Notes: generated from the sequence alone by a model not told the origin. A stretch of 64,000 nucleotides of DNA from Kribbella sp. NBC_01245 (GCF_036226525.1 NZ_CP108487.1:4526001-4590000), one strand, 5' to 3'; positions 54,428-63,751 are shown, numbered from the stretch's first letter. Program-made: numbers and translations.

Positions 54428-55533
54428 CCAGATATGAAGACCCCACCGAGATCGTGCTCGAGCGCAGCCTCAACAACCAGGCCACCAACGCTCCGGGCGA
54501 CGACTTCCTGCTGGACCGGGTGCAGCACCGGATCAAGTCCCGCCGCAACGCGAAGGCCGTCGCGGCCGGCGTGATCGCGGCCGGCGCGACCGTCGCCGTC
54601 ATCCTCGGCGTCACGGCCACCCTCAACGACCCAGCGCCACCGGTCGCCACGAACGACCCCACTCCGAACATCGCTACGACCGGCCCCACGCAGCCCCCCG
54701 CCACGACGGCCGAAAAGGGCTGGCGCTGGGAGTCGTACGGCCCGATCGAAGTGCAGGTGCCGGCCGATTGGGGGTACGGCGGAGGCGTTGGTTACCCGCC
54801 TTGCCTGATCACGACACCCCAGAAGCCGCAGGTGGCAAGGCCTGGCCCGGTGCCGGCGATCGCTTGCGGGCCGGGTCCGATCAAGCTGCCGTTCCGGGCC
54901 GATTCGCTCACCTTTGACGCCTTCGACCGCAAGGCCGGTGTGCAGCAGATCGACCATGGCTGGGTGGAGGAGACCAGGGTTGTCGCTGGCATGAAGATCA
55001 CCGTCTTCACCAAGGATGCGGTCCTCCGCGAGCGCATCCTGTCCTCGGCCAGGCCGATCAGTGGCACCGACCAGCACGGGTGCGCCGCAGACCATGCGTT
55101 CGTCGCCAATCCGTCCCTGCGTCCGGCGGCCGGCAGCGGGCTGGCGTCGGTGGGTGCGGTCGAGTCGATCAGCATCTGCCGGTACAAACTGGATCTGGAG
55201 GACACGGTGAACACCCACCCGCTGCGCTCCAGTGCGAAGTACACCGGCGAGCGGGCCGCCACGCTGATCGCCACGATCATCGCCTCCCCCACCGGCACCG
55301 GGCCGAACGGTTTCGGTACCTGCGTCGACCCGTATGGCAGCGAGATGGTCTCGATGGCCGTGCGAGGCAGCACTGGCACTCAGGAGGTCTTCCTTCGCTT
55401 CTCGGGCTGCGACCACAACAGCTTCGACGACGGCAGAACCCTCTGGAAGCTGACCAAGCAGAACCTCCGGCCGGCTCTTGCCGAACCCAACAAGCCCAAC
55501 CAGGGCAATGCGGCGATGTTGCTGCTCAACTGA
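54424..55533 (+). CDS. Membrane-anchored partner protein of the SigE-type sigma factor
   Basis: 369 residues. Short cytoplasmic N-terminus (about 1-38), one membrane helix (AVAAGVIAAGATVAVILGVT), a Thr/Pro linker and an extracytoplasmic domain with several Cys (YPPCLITTP, AIACGPGP, HGCAADHA, SICRYKL, GTCVDPYG, SGCDHNS). The arrangement suggests an anti-sigma or sensor, but no recognised anti-sigma domain is seen. Co-translated with the sigma factor. Confidence 0.75.
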   Translation: MTRYEDPTEIVLERSLNNQATNAPGDDFLLDRVQHRIKSRRNAKAVAAGVIAAGATVAVILGVTATLNDPAPPVATNDPTPNIATTGPTQPPATTAEKGWRWESYGPIEVQVPADWGYGGGVGYPPCLITTPQKPQVARPGPVPAIACGPGPIKLPFRADSLTFDAFDRKAGVQQIDHGWVEETRVVAGMKITVFTKDAVLRERILSSARPISGTDQHGCAADHAFVANPSLRPAAGSGLASVGAVESISICRYKLDLEDTVNTHPLRSSAKYTGERAATLIATIIASPTGTGPNGFGTCVDPYGSEMVSMAVRGSTGTQEVFLRFSGCDHNSFDDGRTLWKLTKQNLRPALAEPNKPNQGNAAMLLLN

Positions 55534-55540
55534 CGAACCC

Positions 55541-55574
55541 GAAGGACCTTGCGCACAACAGCGCAAGGTCCTTC
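55541..55574. terminator. Bidirectional terminator hairpin
   Basis: Perfect 14-bp stem GAAGGACCTTGCGC / GCGCAAGGTCCTTC with loop ACAACA, 7 bp after one gene and 4 bp from the converging SDR gene. Confidence 0.8.
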
Positions 55575-55578
55575 GTTA

Positions 55579-56340
55579 TCAGCGTGGGGGCATGCGGAGG
55601 GCGCCGTCGAGGCGGATGACCTCGCCGTTGAGCAGCTGGTTGGCGGCGACATGCTCGACCAGGGCGGCGAACTCGTCCGGCCGGCCGAGGCGCGACGGGT
55701 ACGGGATCTGGGCTGCGAGCGCCTCCCGGACCTCCTCGGGGAAGCCGGCCAACATCGGCGTCTCCATCGTCCCAGGCGCGATCGTCACGACCCGAATCGC
55801 CTTGTCCGCAAGGTCTCTCGCCGCTGTCAGCGTCAGACCAACGATGCCACCCTTGCTAGCCGCGTACGCCGCTTGGCCAACCTGGCCGTCGTACGCCGCG
55901 ATCGAAGCGGTCATCACCACGACGCCACGGTCACCGTCCTCGGTGGGCTCGAGAGCGGCCATCCGCTCGGCGGCCAGCCGCAGCACGTTGAACGTGCCGA
56001 TCAGGTTGACCTCGATCACCTGGCGAAAGCTTGCCAATGGCAACGGACCCTTGCGGCCGATGACGCGGCCCGGCGTACCGATCCCTGCACAGGTCACCAC
56101 CAACCGCAGCGGTCCGTCCGCCTGGTCGAGCGCCGCGGCGACCGCCACCTCGTCCGTGACGTCGGTCGGCGCGAACACAACGCGATCGCCCAGCTCCTCG
56201 GCCAGGGCCTTGCCCGCCGACGACGGCAGATCGCAGATGACCACGCCAAGCCCAGCGGCGGCGAGACGCCGTACGGTCGCCTCACCGAGGCCGGAGCCCC
56301 CGCCGGTGACCAGGGCGACATCGGACGGGCTGAACTTCAT
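55579..56340 (-). CDS. 3-hydroxyacyl-CoA dehydrogenase type II (HSD10-like SDR)
   Basis: 253 residues. TGGGSGLGEATV cofactor motif, catalytic Ser/Tyr/Lys in TASIAAYDGQVGQAAYAASK, and GGIVGLTLTAARDLA plus LNGEVIRLDGALRM, which match HSD17B10/FadB2-like enzymes. It oxidises 3-hydroxyacyl-CoA in fatty-acid or isoleucine breakdown. ATG overlaps the acyl-CoA dehydrogenase stop by 4 bp. Confidence 0.9.
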   Translation of the reverse strand: MKFSPSDVALVTGGGSGLGEATVRRLAAAGLGVVICDLPSSAGKALAEELGDRVVFAPTDVTDEVAVAAALDQADGPLRLVVTCAGIGTPGRVIGRKGPLPLASFRQVIEVNLIGTFNVLRLAAERMAALEPTEDGDRGVVVMTASIAAYDGQVGQAAYAASKGGIVGLTLTAARDLADKAIRVVTIAPGTMETPMLAGFPEEVREALAAQIPYPSRLGRPDEFAALVEHVAANQLLNGEVIRLDGALRMPPR

Positions 56341-57488
56341 CGAGCACTCCTCAACAGGTCGCGGCTGATCACCAGTCGCTGGATCTGGTTCGTTCCTTCG
56401 AAGATCTGGGTCACCTTCGCCTCACGCATGTACCGCTCGGCGGGGAAGTCCCGGGTGTAACCGTAACCACCGAGCACCTGGACGGCGTCGGTCGTGACCT
56501 TCATCGCGGCGTCGGTGCAGACCAGCTTGGCGATCGCGGCCTGCTGCGTGAACGGGCGGCCGAGATCGCGCCGACGAGCGGCGGTCAGGTACGTCGAACG
56601 GGCCGACTCGACCGCGGCCGCCATATCGGCCAGCAGGAACTGCATGCCCTGGAAGTCCGCGATGGCCTGGCCGAACTGCTTGCGCTCCTGGCTGTACGAC
56701 GCGGCGACGCCGAGCGCGGCCTGCGCCAAACCCGTCGCGCACGCGGCGATACCGAGGCGGCCCGAATCCAGAGCGGACAAGGCGATGTGCATGCCCTCGC
56801 CCTCCGCGCCGATCAAGTTCGACGCGGGAATGCGGACGCCGTCGAAGTTCACCAAGGTGGTGGTCGAACCGGTCAGGCCCATCTTCCGCTCGGGCGCGCC
56901 GAACGAGAGCCCAGCCGAACCAGCCGGCACGTGGAAGGCCGAGATGCCGTGCTTCGGGTCCGGCGACGTCCGCGCGAACGTGGTGTAGAAGTCGGCGTGC
57001 GAGCCGTGCGTGATCCAGGACTTCGTGCCGGTCAGCACGTACGAATCGCCATCGCGAACGGCCTTGGTCGTCATCGAGCTGATGTCGGAACCGGCCTGCG
57101 GTTCGGACAACGCATACGCGCCGAGCAGTTCGCCGCCGATCATGTCGGGCAGCAGTCGCGCCTTCTGCTCGTCGGTGCCGAACTTCGACAGCGCGTAGCA
57201 GGTCATCGTGTGCACCGAGAGGCCGACGCCGACCGACATCCAGGCGGCGGCGATCTCCTCGAGCATCTGCAGATACACCTCATACGGCTGGGCGGCGCCG
57301 CCGTACTGCTCGTCGTACGGCAGGCCGAGCAGACCCGCTTTGCCCAGCGTGCGGAACGCCTCGCGCGGGAACCTCTCCGCCTCTTCGGCCTGCGCGGCAT
57401 GTGGGGCGAGCTCGTGCTCACACAGCTCCCGCACCAGGCCCAGCAACTCGCTGGACTCCTCCGTGGGCAGCAAACGGTCGACGTTCAT
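56337..57488 (-). CDS. Acyl-CoA dehydrogenase
   Basis: 383 residues. Family signatures: GAYALSEPQAGSDISSMTT, the FAD-binding SWITHG stretch, QERKQFGQAIADFQGMQFLL, LGGYGYTRDFPAERYMREAK and IFEGTNQIQRLVI with the conserved GTNQIQ. Introduces the alpha-beta double bond in acyl-CoA with electron transfer to ETF. Paired with HSD10-type dehydrogenase, so it belongs to beta-oxidation or branched-chain amino acid catabolism. ATG 57488 is chosen; the frame is open to 57524. Confidence 0.92.
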   Translation of the reverse strand: MNVDRLLPTEESSELLGLVRELCEHELAPHAAQAEEAERFPREAFRTLGKAGLLGLPYDEQYGGAAQPYEVYLQMLEEIAAAWMSVGVGLSVHTMTCYALSKFGTDEQKARLLPDMIGGELLGAYALSEPQAGSDISSMTTKAVRDGDSYVLTGTKSWITHGSHADFYTTFARTSPDPKHGISAFHVPAGSAGLSFGAPERKMGLTGSTTTLVNFDGVRIPASNLIGAEGEGMHIALSALDSGRLGIAACATGLAQAALGVAASYSQERKQFGQAIADFQGMQFLLADMAAAVESARSTYLTAARRRDLGRPFTQQAAIAKLVCTDAAMKVTTDAVQVLGGYGYTRDFPAERYMREAKVTQIFEGTNQIQRLVISRDLLRSAR

Positions 57489-57525
57489 CTCGGCACCTTC
57501 CTCCCTGCTGAGATGATACTGCACA

Positions 57526-57553
57526 CGATACTGTGGGCCATACTTCAGTATCG
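57526..57553. promoter_or_regulatory. Putative TetR operator
   Basis: Perfect inverted repeat CGATACTG-12 nt-CAGTATCG centred in the 82-bp divergent region between the acyl-CoA dehydrogenase and the TetR gene. A further GATACTG copy lies 11 bp to the left. Confidence 0.65.
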
Positions 57554-57570
57554 TTCTATGCTATCTCGAT

Positions 57571-58155
57571 ATGACAACGGTCGTGCCAGGACGGCGTACG
57601 CGGCGGCAGTCCGAACTGCTCGACCGGCTGCTGTCGCTTTTCCTCACTCAGGGCTTCAGCCGCTTCACCTTGGATGACCTCGCGGCGGAGCTGCGCTGCA
57701 GCAAGACGACGCTGTACGCCCTCGCCCCGAGCAAGGAACAACTCGCCGTCGAGGTGGTCAAGCACTACTTCAAGAACGCCACCGCCGAGGTCGAGTCCAC
57801 CGTCGCCCGGCAAAGCCGCCACGACCGGCGCATCGCGGCGTACCTGAACGCCGTCGCCGACGCGCTGCGGCCGGCCAGCCGGACCTTCCTGGACGACGTC
57901 TCGACGTTCGCGCCGGCTCGTTCCGTGTACGAGCGCAACACCCGCATCGCCGCCGACCGCGTCCGCGCCCTGATCGAAGACGGCATCACCAGCAACGCCT
58001 TCCGCCCGGTCGACATCAACTTCGCCGCCGAGATGATCGCCACCACCATGCAGGCCATCCAACGCGGCGACATAGCCCGCCGCACCGGCCTCAACGACGC
58101 CGAGGCCTACCGCGAACTAGCCTCCTTCGTCCTCCACTCCCTCCGCCTGGACTAG
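57571..58155 (+). CDS. TetR-family transcriptional regulator
   Basis: 194 residues. Helix-turn-helix TLDDLAAELRCSKTTLYALA preceded by RQSELLDRLLSLFLTQGF. Effector domain helical with MIATTMQAIQRGDIARRTGL. It is divergent from the acyl-CoA dehydrogenase/HSD10 operon and very probably its repressor, responding to an acyl-CoA. Confidence 0.9.
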   Translation: MTTVVPGRRTRRQSELLDRLLSLFLTQGFSRFTLDDLAAELRCSKTTLYALAPSKEQLAVEVVKHYFKNATAEVESTVARQSRHDRRIAAYLNAVADALRPASRTFLDDVSTFAPARSVYERNTRIAADRVRALIEDGITSNAFRPVDINFAAEMIATTMQAIQRGDIARRTGLNDAEAYRELASFVLHSLRLD

Positions 58156-58213
58156 CCCGGCCAACCAGGCCCAGCCGGAACCACCCCCTGCGGACCGGCA
58201 CCCCCTCAGCCCT

Positions 58214-58299
58214 GCGTCGATTGGTCTGGATTCGACCGCTCGCGCGGCGGGTCACCCTGGCCGGCTCGAGGCCGCGGGCGAATCCTGACCAATCGACGC
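58214..58299. repeat. Long imperfect hairpin, type C copy 1
   Basis: Arms 58214-58234 and 58279-58299 (GCGTCGATTGGTC then GGATTCG, one unpaired position between). It is an inverted relative of copy 58390-58475, with a paired T-A to G-C change in the stem. Similarity continues outward (CCCTGCGTCGA with GCACCCC upstream). Confidence 0.8.
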
Positions 58300-58389
58300 T
58301 AATGCCGGTCCACGAATGACCCTCCCCGGATGGTTTCGGCGTACGACGGCCAGAACGATCCGGGTGGGCGGCGTCCAGGGCAGGCGGAA

Positions 58390-58475
58390 GCGTCGAGTGG
58401 TCAGGATTCGCCCGCGGACCGTTCGCCTGCAAGCTGACCCGCCGCGTGAGCGGTCGAATCCAGACCACTCGACGC
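58390..58475. repeat. Long imperfect hairpin, type C copy 2
   Basis: Arms 58390-58410 and 58455-58475 (GCGTCGAGTGGTC then GGATTCG). Together with copy 58214-58299 in the opposite orientation it makes a nested palindrome of roughly 300 bp in the 563-bp gap between the TetR and protease genes. It contains the CGAGTGGTC core of the cluster at 19389. Rest of the gap (58156-58718) has no supported gene. Confidence 0.8.
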
Positions 58476-58718
58476 AGGGCTCACGGGGTGCCGATCCGCG
58501 GGGGTGGTGCCGGCGTTGGCCTGGTGACGCCCGTCGGCAGGAGGCGGGTGGAACTGAGACTGAATCGCAATCGTCTCGTGAGGGTTTTCCCTCGCATGTG
58601 GACGTAGAGTGCTCGACCCCTTGCGCACGGTGTGCGGTGGTGGGGTAACACTGAGTCGGTAAACGGTGTCACTAGGGCAGGTCGCCCCAGATCTGCCCTC
58701 ATCGTGAGGAGGCTCACC

Positions 58719-59603
58719 GTGAAACTCCAGCCCGCCCATCGCATCACGTCGATCCTGGCCATCGCCGGGCTTATTGCCGGCGCAACCCTGACCACAAGTC
58801 AGGCGACAGCCGCACCAACCGCACCTGTTCAGCCAGCCGCCATCACCGCCGCACTGGCCGATGAGGCCAGCATTCCGGGCACCGCCTGGATGACCGGCCA
58901 GGACGGCCGGGTCATCGTTTCGTACGACAGCACGGTGACCGGCGCCAAGTTCGCCGCGCTCACCGCCGTCACCAAGCGGTTCGCCGACCGCGTCACCCTC
59001 GAGAAGCTGCCCGGCGTGCTGAGCAAGCGCATCAGCGGCGGTGCGGCGATCTACGGCGGCCAGTACCGCTGCTCGCTCGGGTTCAACGTCCGCAGCGGCA
59101 CGACGTACTACTTCCTGACCGCGGGCCACTGCGGCAACATCGCGTCGACCTGGTATGCCAACTCCGCCAAGACCCAGATCCTCGGCAACGTCACCGGCTC
59201 GAGTTTCCCGGGCAACGACTACGCCATCGTGCGGTACTCGAGCAGCTTCACCGGCACCCACCCCGGCAACGTCACCCTCTACAACGGCTCGACCCAGGAC
59301 ATCACCAGCGCCGCGAACGCGTACGTCGGTGAGCCGGTCAGGCGCAGTGGCAGCACCACCGGCCTGCGAAGCGGTACGGTCACGGGCCTCAACGCGACGG
59401 TCAACTACGCCGAAGGCACCGTCACGGGTCTGATCCGGACCAACGTCTGCGCCGAGGGCGGCGACTCCGGTGGCGCCCTCTTCGACGGCACCAGGGCACT
59501 CGGTCTCACCTCCGGCGGCAGCGGCAACTGCTCCAGCGGTGGCACCACGTTCTTCCAGCCGGTCATCGAGGTCCTCAACCGGTACAGCGTCAACGTCTAC
59601 TGA
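58719..59603 (+). CDS. Secreted S1-family serine protease (streptogrisin/alpha-lytic type)
   Basis: 294 residues from GTG 58719 (GAGGAGG upstream). Signal peptide RITSILAIAGLIAGATLTTS, a propeptide of about 70 residues, mature start near RISGGAAIYGG. Catalytic triad: His in LTAGHCGN, Asp in GNDYAIVRYS, Ser in EGGDSGGALF; Cys pairs around the His (YRCSLG/GHC) and Ser (NVCAEGG/GNCSSG). A small extracellular protease without extra binding domain. Confidence 0.92.
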   Translation: MKLQPAHRITSILAIAGLIAGATLTTSQATAAPTAPVQPAAITAALADEASIPGTAWMTGQDGRVIVSYDSTVTGAKFAALTAVTKRFADRVTLEKLPGVLSKRISGGAAIYGGQYRCSLGFNVRSGTTYYFLTAGHCGNIASTWYANSAKTQILGNVTGSSFPGNDYAIVRYSSSFTGTHPGNVTLYNGSTQDITSAANAYVGEPVRRSGSTTGLRSGTVTGLNATVNYAEGTVTGLIRTNVCAEGGDSGGALFDGTRALGLTSGGSGNCSSGGTTFFQPVIEVLNRYSVNVY

Positions 59604-59630
59604 CCAATAACGTCTCCTGACCAATAGCGA

Positions 59631-59668
59631 AACGGCCCGGCGCTCAAGCCACACCGCGCCGGGCCGTT
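59631..59668 (+). terminator. Terminator hairpin after the S1 protease
   Basis: 13-bp perfect stem AACGGCCCGGCGC / GCGCCGGGCCGTT with 12-nt loop, 28 bp after the protease stop. Confidence 0.75.
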
Positions 59669-59713
59669 CCGTGCGCTCGCCGCGGGTTGAGGCACCTCTG
59701 TAGCGTTCCGCCC

Positions 59714-61366
59714 ATGGAAGGCCTGCTGCTGGGACCACTGTTGCGGTACGTCGATGAGCGGTGCGCGACGGTTTGGGTGGAGACCTCGCGGGCGGGTGAG
59801 GTCGAGGTGCTCGGGTATCGGGCCAAAACGTGGGCCGTCCACGGGCATCACTACGCGCTGGTGCTGATCGAGGGACTGGAGCCGGGCACCGAGACGGCGT
59901 ACGAGGTGCGGCTGGACGGCGAGCTGGTTTGGCCGCTCGCAGACAATCCGTACGGGCCGAGCGTGATCCGCACGCCCGCGGCCGCGACCGACTTCCGCTT
60001 GACGTTCGGGTCGTGCCGGCGGTCGGCGCCGTTCGACGCGCAGGGGTGGAAGGAGTTCGGGCCGGACGCGCTGGTCGCCTTGGCCGAGCGGATGGCGGCG
60101 GATACGGATCGCTCGCACTGGCCGCACGCGCTGTTGCTGCTCGGGGATCAGGTGTACGCCGATGAGCCGAGCGAGTCCGTCGTCGAACGCCTGCGCGAGG
60201 CCCATGGCGGCCGGCCCGGGTCGCACGTACAGGACGAGATCGGGAACTTCGAGGAGTACACCTGGCTGTACGACGACGCGTGGACGTATCCGTCGGTGCG
60301 CTGGCTGTTCTCGACTGTGCCGTTGTGCATGTTGCTCGACGACCACGACCTGCGCGACGACTGGAACACCTCGCTGACCTGGCGCCGGTGGGTGACGAGT
60401 CAGCCCTGGTGGCATGACCGGGTCGTCGGCGCCTACGCGTCGTACTGGGTCTATCAGCATCTCGGCAATCTCAGCCCGGGCCAGTTGGTGAAGGACCCGA
60501 CGTACCAGGCGATGCTGGCGATCGAGGACGACGAGGAACGTACGGCGTACCTGGAGGCCTTCGCGGCCGAGGCGGACGCGGATCCGGCCTCGACCCGGTG
60601 GAGCTTCTACCGCGACTTCGGCGCCCGGAGTAAGGGCGTGCGGCTGATGGCGGTCGACTCGCGCTGTTCCCGTCATCTCGAACCGGACGAGCGCGCCATG
60701 GTCGACGGGCACGAGTGGGAGTGGGTCCGGCGGCATACGGTCGACGCGACGCAGCCGATCCACCACCTCTTGCTGGCCTCGACTCTGCCGTTCCTGCTCG
60801 CGCCCGGGTTGCATCATCTGGAGGGCTGGGACGAGGCGGTGTCGGCCGGTGCCTGGGGCAACCAATTCGCCAAGTTGGGCGAAAAGATCAGGCAGGGCGT
60901 GGATCTGGAGCACTGGGCCTCGTTCCGGAAGTCCTTCGACGACGTAACGGACCTGCTCGCGGACCTGGTTCGCGCGGACGAGCCGCCGACGACCATCCTG
61001 ATGCTCTCGGGTGACGTGCACTGCAGCTATCTGGCCAGTGCCGAGCTCCGCGATGTCCCGCATCCGCGGACGGCGATCCGCCAGTTCACCATGTCGCCGT
61101 TCCGCAATCCGATCGGCAAGCACATCCAACTCGCCAACAAGCTGCTCGACTCAAAGGTGCTGACCACCTTGTTGCACAAGCTGGCCCGGAAGGCAGGCGT
61201 GCGGGACGTCGCCATGGACTGGCGGATCAGCGACGGACTCTGGTTCGACAACGGAGTGATGACGGTGACGATCGAGGGCGACGACGCGGACGTCCTTGTC
61301 GAACATGCCACCGCGACAGGCGGTCGGCAGATTCTCCGGCGGACACTGCAGCGAGAAGTCGGTTAG
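59714..61366 (+). CDS. PhoD-like metallophosphatase/phosphodiesterase
   Basis: 550 residues. PhoD metal-site motifs: TFGSCRRSAPFD, LLLLGDQVYADE, LLDDHDLRDDW and LMLSGDVHCSYLA, plus an N-terminal beta domain (GPLLRYVDERCATVWVE). No signal peptide is seen from ATG 59714, so it may be cytoplasmic, unlike classic Tat-exported PhoD; the frame upstream to 59687 does not add one. Hydrolyses phosphomonoesters or diesters by family. Confidence 0.87.
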   Translation: MEGLLLGPLLRYVDERCATVWVETSRAGEVEVLGYRAKTWAVHGHHYALVLIEGLEPGTETAYEVRLDGELVWPLADNPYGPSVIRTPAAATDFRLTFGSCRRSAPFDAQGWKEFGPDALVALAERMAADTDRSHWPHALLLLGDQVYADEPSESVVERLREAHGGRPGSHVQDEIGNFEEYTWLYDDAWTYPSVRWLFSTVPLCMLLDDHDLRDDWNTSLTWRRWVTSQPWWHDRVVGAYASYWVYQHLGNLSPGQLVKDPTYQAMLAIEDDEERTAYLEAFAAEADADPASTRWSFYRDFGARSKGVRLMAVDSRCSRHLEPDERAMVDGHEWEWVRRHTVDATQPIHHLLLASTLPFLLAPGLHHLEGWDEAVSAGAWGNQFAKLGEKIRQGVDLEHWASFRKSFDDVTDLLADLVRADEPPTTILMLSGDVHCSYLASAELRDVPHPRTAIRQFTMSPFRNPIGKHIQLANKLLDSKVLTTLLHKLARKAGVRDVAMDWRISDGLWFDNGVMTVTIEGDDADVLVEHATATGGRQILRRTLQREVG

Positions 61367-61375
61367 GCAGGTGAG

Positions 61376-62239
61376 CTACTTGGGGCTGTGCAGGAAGGCA
61401 AGGAAGGCCTGGCGGAAGGTAGAGGGTTGCATTCCCGCCTCGTCATAAAGCACCTCTTGCGCGTGTCCCGAGCCGGCCGGCAACAAGATCAGACGAGACG
61501 CACGGGTGGCCTTCCGTAGTGCGGTGATCTCTGCAACTGACGAAGCCGTATCGTCTCGCGCCAAGACATACAGGACTGGCACCCGCAGAGCCGTAGCGAT
61601 CGAGGTGGCTGCGACATCTGGCGCGTCCGCGGTTCCAAGCGGGGCAGCGAGATTTGCCGCAGACAGCGAGACCACGGCCGAGATCCCGGACTTCGGCCGC
61701 GCGGCGGCAATCAGTGGAAGGGTTCCACCTGCCGAAGCGCCGACCACAGCGACTTGAGTCGCGCCGCGGCTACGAAGCTCAGCCACCACCGAGATGAGGT
61801 CGTCCACCGGCCGGGACACACCCGGGCACGCACTCTCTCCGACACACGCTTGGTCATATCCGACAACGTGCAGACCAGCTTTGGTGAGCCAACCGATCTC
61901 CTTCGCCCAGTTGCACAACCCGCGCGACCCCGAGCCGTGCACCAGCACCACGCCGAGGCGCCCTCGGCCGGCACCAACGGCGTACAACTGCCGATCGCGA
62001 GCGGTCGTGATGACTCGCGCTGCGGTCCCTGCCTGCACCCCCGCCAGGCCACATCGCTCATCCAACGGCATCAGGTCGACGTGCGGCGACGCCGACGGTG
62101 TCGTCGCCGGCGCAGTTTCAGGACGGGCCGATGTCGGCGCCGGCTCCTGGGTGCTTGGCCCACCCGATCCGCCGCACCCAGCGAGGACCAGGGCCAGACA
62201 ACCCAGGACCGTCGTGACCAATGCGTCGCGAGTGGTCAA
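61376..62239 (-). CDS. Alpha/beta-hydrolase lipoprotein
   Basis: 287 residues. TTG 62239 is preferred as start because GGAGGGAG lies 5 nt upstream. Signal with lipobox (LVTTVLGCLALVLAGCGG). Hydrolase features: VLVHGSGSRG, nucleophile Ser in VVGASAGGTLPL, late His in GSGHAQEVLYD. Single Cys pairs (VHGSGSRGLCNW, DQACVGESACPG). An esterase or peptidase anchored outside the cell; substrate unknown. Confidence 0.82.
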   Translation of the reverse strand: MTTRDALVTTVLGCLALVLAGCGGSGGPSTQEPAPTSARPETAPATTPSASPHVDLMPLDERCGLAGVQAGTAARVITTARDRQLYAVGAGRGRLGVVLVHGSGSRGLCNWAKEIGWLTKAGLHVVGYDQACVGESACPGVSRPVDDLISVVAELRSRGATQVAVVGASAGGTLPLIAAARPKSGISAVVSLSAANLAAPLGTADAPDVAATSIATALRVPVLYVLARDDTASSVAEITALRKATRASRLILLPAGSGHAQEVLYDEAGMQPSTFRQAFLAFLHSPK

Positions 62240-62349
62240 GGCGGCTCCCTCCGGCTGAAGTCCACGCATCGTACACCGAGAAGCAATTCACCAACTTTTG
62301 AAACGGACACTTTGTTCGAGGCTGCCGAACTCCGCTGGGTAGTCAAGGG

Positions 62350-62377
62350 TTGACTTTGCGCATTACCCCCGCATAAT
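62350..62377 (+). promoter_or_regulatory. Putative promoter of the secreted protease gene
   Basis: TTGACT (62350-62355), 16-nt spacer, CATAAT (62372-62377). This predicts a 5' leader of about 150 nt. The rest of the 295-bp gap (62240-62534) shows no gene. Confidence 0.4.
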
Positions 62378-62534
62378 CGTTGGTGCGGCCATTCTCCGGT
62401 ATCGAGATGGCCCAGGGGGAACACTTATTTCGTATTGCCGTGTCGCGCCTGTGCCATGGCATTTTCGTGCTGCCCCCGACACCGCCCATCGAGGGGATCA
62501 GCCTCTCGAGTGAAGAATTCCGGGGGGAATTCAA

Positions 62535-63629
62535 ATGCGCACTGCCACCCGTTGGCAGCGGACTTCCGCTGCCCTCATCTCCGCCCTCGCGCTGGCCGCG
62601 GCGACTCTTGCCGCGACCGGTTCGGCGGCCTCAGCAAGTCCGGTGCGACCCGCGGCACCTGCGGCCAGCATCGGCACCACGGCACCGGTGACGAACGACG
62701 CGTGGGTCGCCGGCCGCCGCGCGTACGGCACCAAAGCGACCGCCGCGGACGCCGTCCGGGCCTACTGGACGCCGGAGCGCATGCGCTCCGCCACTCCGAT
62801 CGAGGACTCGCCGCAGTACCTTGCCGCGCTCCGCAAGCTCCAGCAGGACGGCCCGCCGGCGTCCACGCCGGACACGTCCGCCGGACGGCAGGCGTTCAAC
62901 CCTGCCACCGGCCAGATCAAGGCGCCACCGAGCGGTTTCGGCACCCAGGCGCACAACCCGAACTACCCCGTCGGACACCCGACCGCGCGGACCAGCGGCA
63001 AGGTGTTCTTCAGCCAGGGCGGCGGCAACTTCGTCTGCTCCGCCACCGTGATCAACTCCGAGGGCCAGGACACCGTCTGGTCCGCCGGGCACTGCATCCA
63101 CAGCGGAAGGGGCGGTGTCTGGTCCAGCAACTGGCAGTTCGTCCCGAACTACGACGACGACCTGGCCAACCCGCGCCCGTACGGCACCTGGGTGGCTTCG
63201 AACCTGTGGACCCGCACCGCATGGGTCAACAACTCGGACTTCAGCCAGGACTTCGGCGTGGCGATCATGAACACCCTCAACGGCAACCACATCGTGTCCT
63301 ACCTCGGTGGGCAGGGCCTGATCGTGAACGCCGGCACCAACGTGTGGATCAACGCCTTCGGCTACCCCGCGGAAGCCCCGTTCGACGGTGGCAACCTGTG
63401 GCAGTGCTGGGGCGGCTCGTCGGTCTTCTCGGGCCAGACGATCAAGATCCCGTGCAACATGACCCGCGGCAGCAGCGGCGGTGGCTGGTTCTACAACTGG
63501 GACGGCAACTGGGGCTGGCTGAACGGCGTCAACAGCCGGATCGACCGGATCGTGAACCCGACGATCATGATCAGCCCGTACTTCGACAATGACGCGCTCG
63601 ACCTCTACAACGCGACCCGGCACCTCTAA
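62535..63629 (+). CDS. Secreted trypsin-like (V8/glutamyl-endopeptidase-like) serine protease
   Basis: 364 residues. Signal peptide SAALISALALAAATLAATGS, then a pro-region of about 120 residues. Catalytic residues: His in VWSAGHCIHS, Asp in SQDFGVAIMN, Ser in TRGSSGGGWF. Cys pairs flank His and Ser (FVCSATV/GHC, LWQCWGG/IPCNMT). Resembles the extended V8-like secreted proteases of actinomycetes. Followed by a strong terminator. Confidence 0.88.
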   Translation: MRTATRWQRTSAALISALALAAATLAATGSAASASPVRPAAPAASIGTTAPVTNDAWVAGRRAYGTKATAADAVRAYWTPERMRSATPIEDSPQYLAALRKLQQDGPPASTPDTSAGRQAFNPATGQIKAPPSGFGTQAHNPNYPVGHPTARTSGKVFFSQGGGNFVCSATVINSEGQDTVWSAGHCIHSGRGGVWSSNWQFVPNYDDDLANPRPYGTWVASNLWTRTAWVNNSDFSQDFGVAIMNTLNGNHIVSYLGGQGLIVNAGTNVWINAFGYPAEAPFDGGNLWQCWGGSSVFSGQTIKIPCNMTRGSSGGGWFYNWDGNWGWLNGVNSRIDRIVNPTIMISPYFDNDALDLYNATRHL

Positions 63630-63640
63630 ATAACACAATC

Positions 63641-63670
63641 GGTGGTCCGGCGGGCGCCCGCCGGACCACC
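63641..63670 (+). terminator. Terminator hairpin after the V8-like protease
   Basis: 15-bp perfect palindromic stem GGTGGTCCGGCGGGC / GCCCGCCGGACCACC followed by CTTTTATA. Confidence 0.85.
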
Positions 63671-63751
63671 CTTTTATACTCAATCAATCGACTGACATTC
63701 AATTTCTCAACCGTTCCACATTTAACGAGTACCGATGGAATTGATCAAAGA

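Noticed and set aside
62228..62242. Another CGAGTGGTC repeat at the lipoprotein start
   Set aside because: It lies within the start codon region of a coding sequence (TTGACCACTCGC) and has no inverted partner, so chance is likely.
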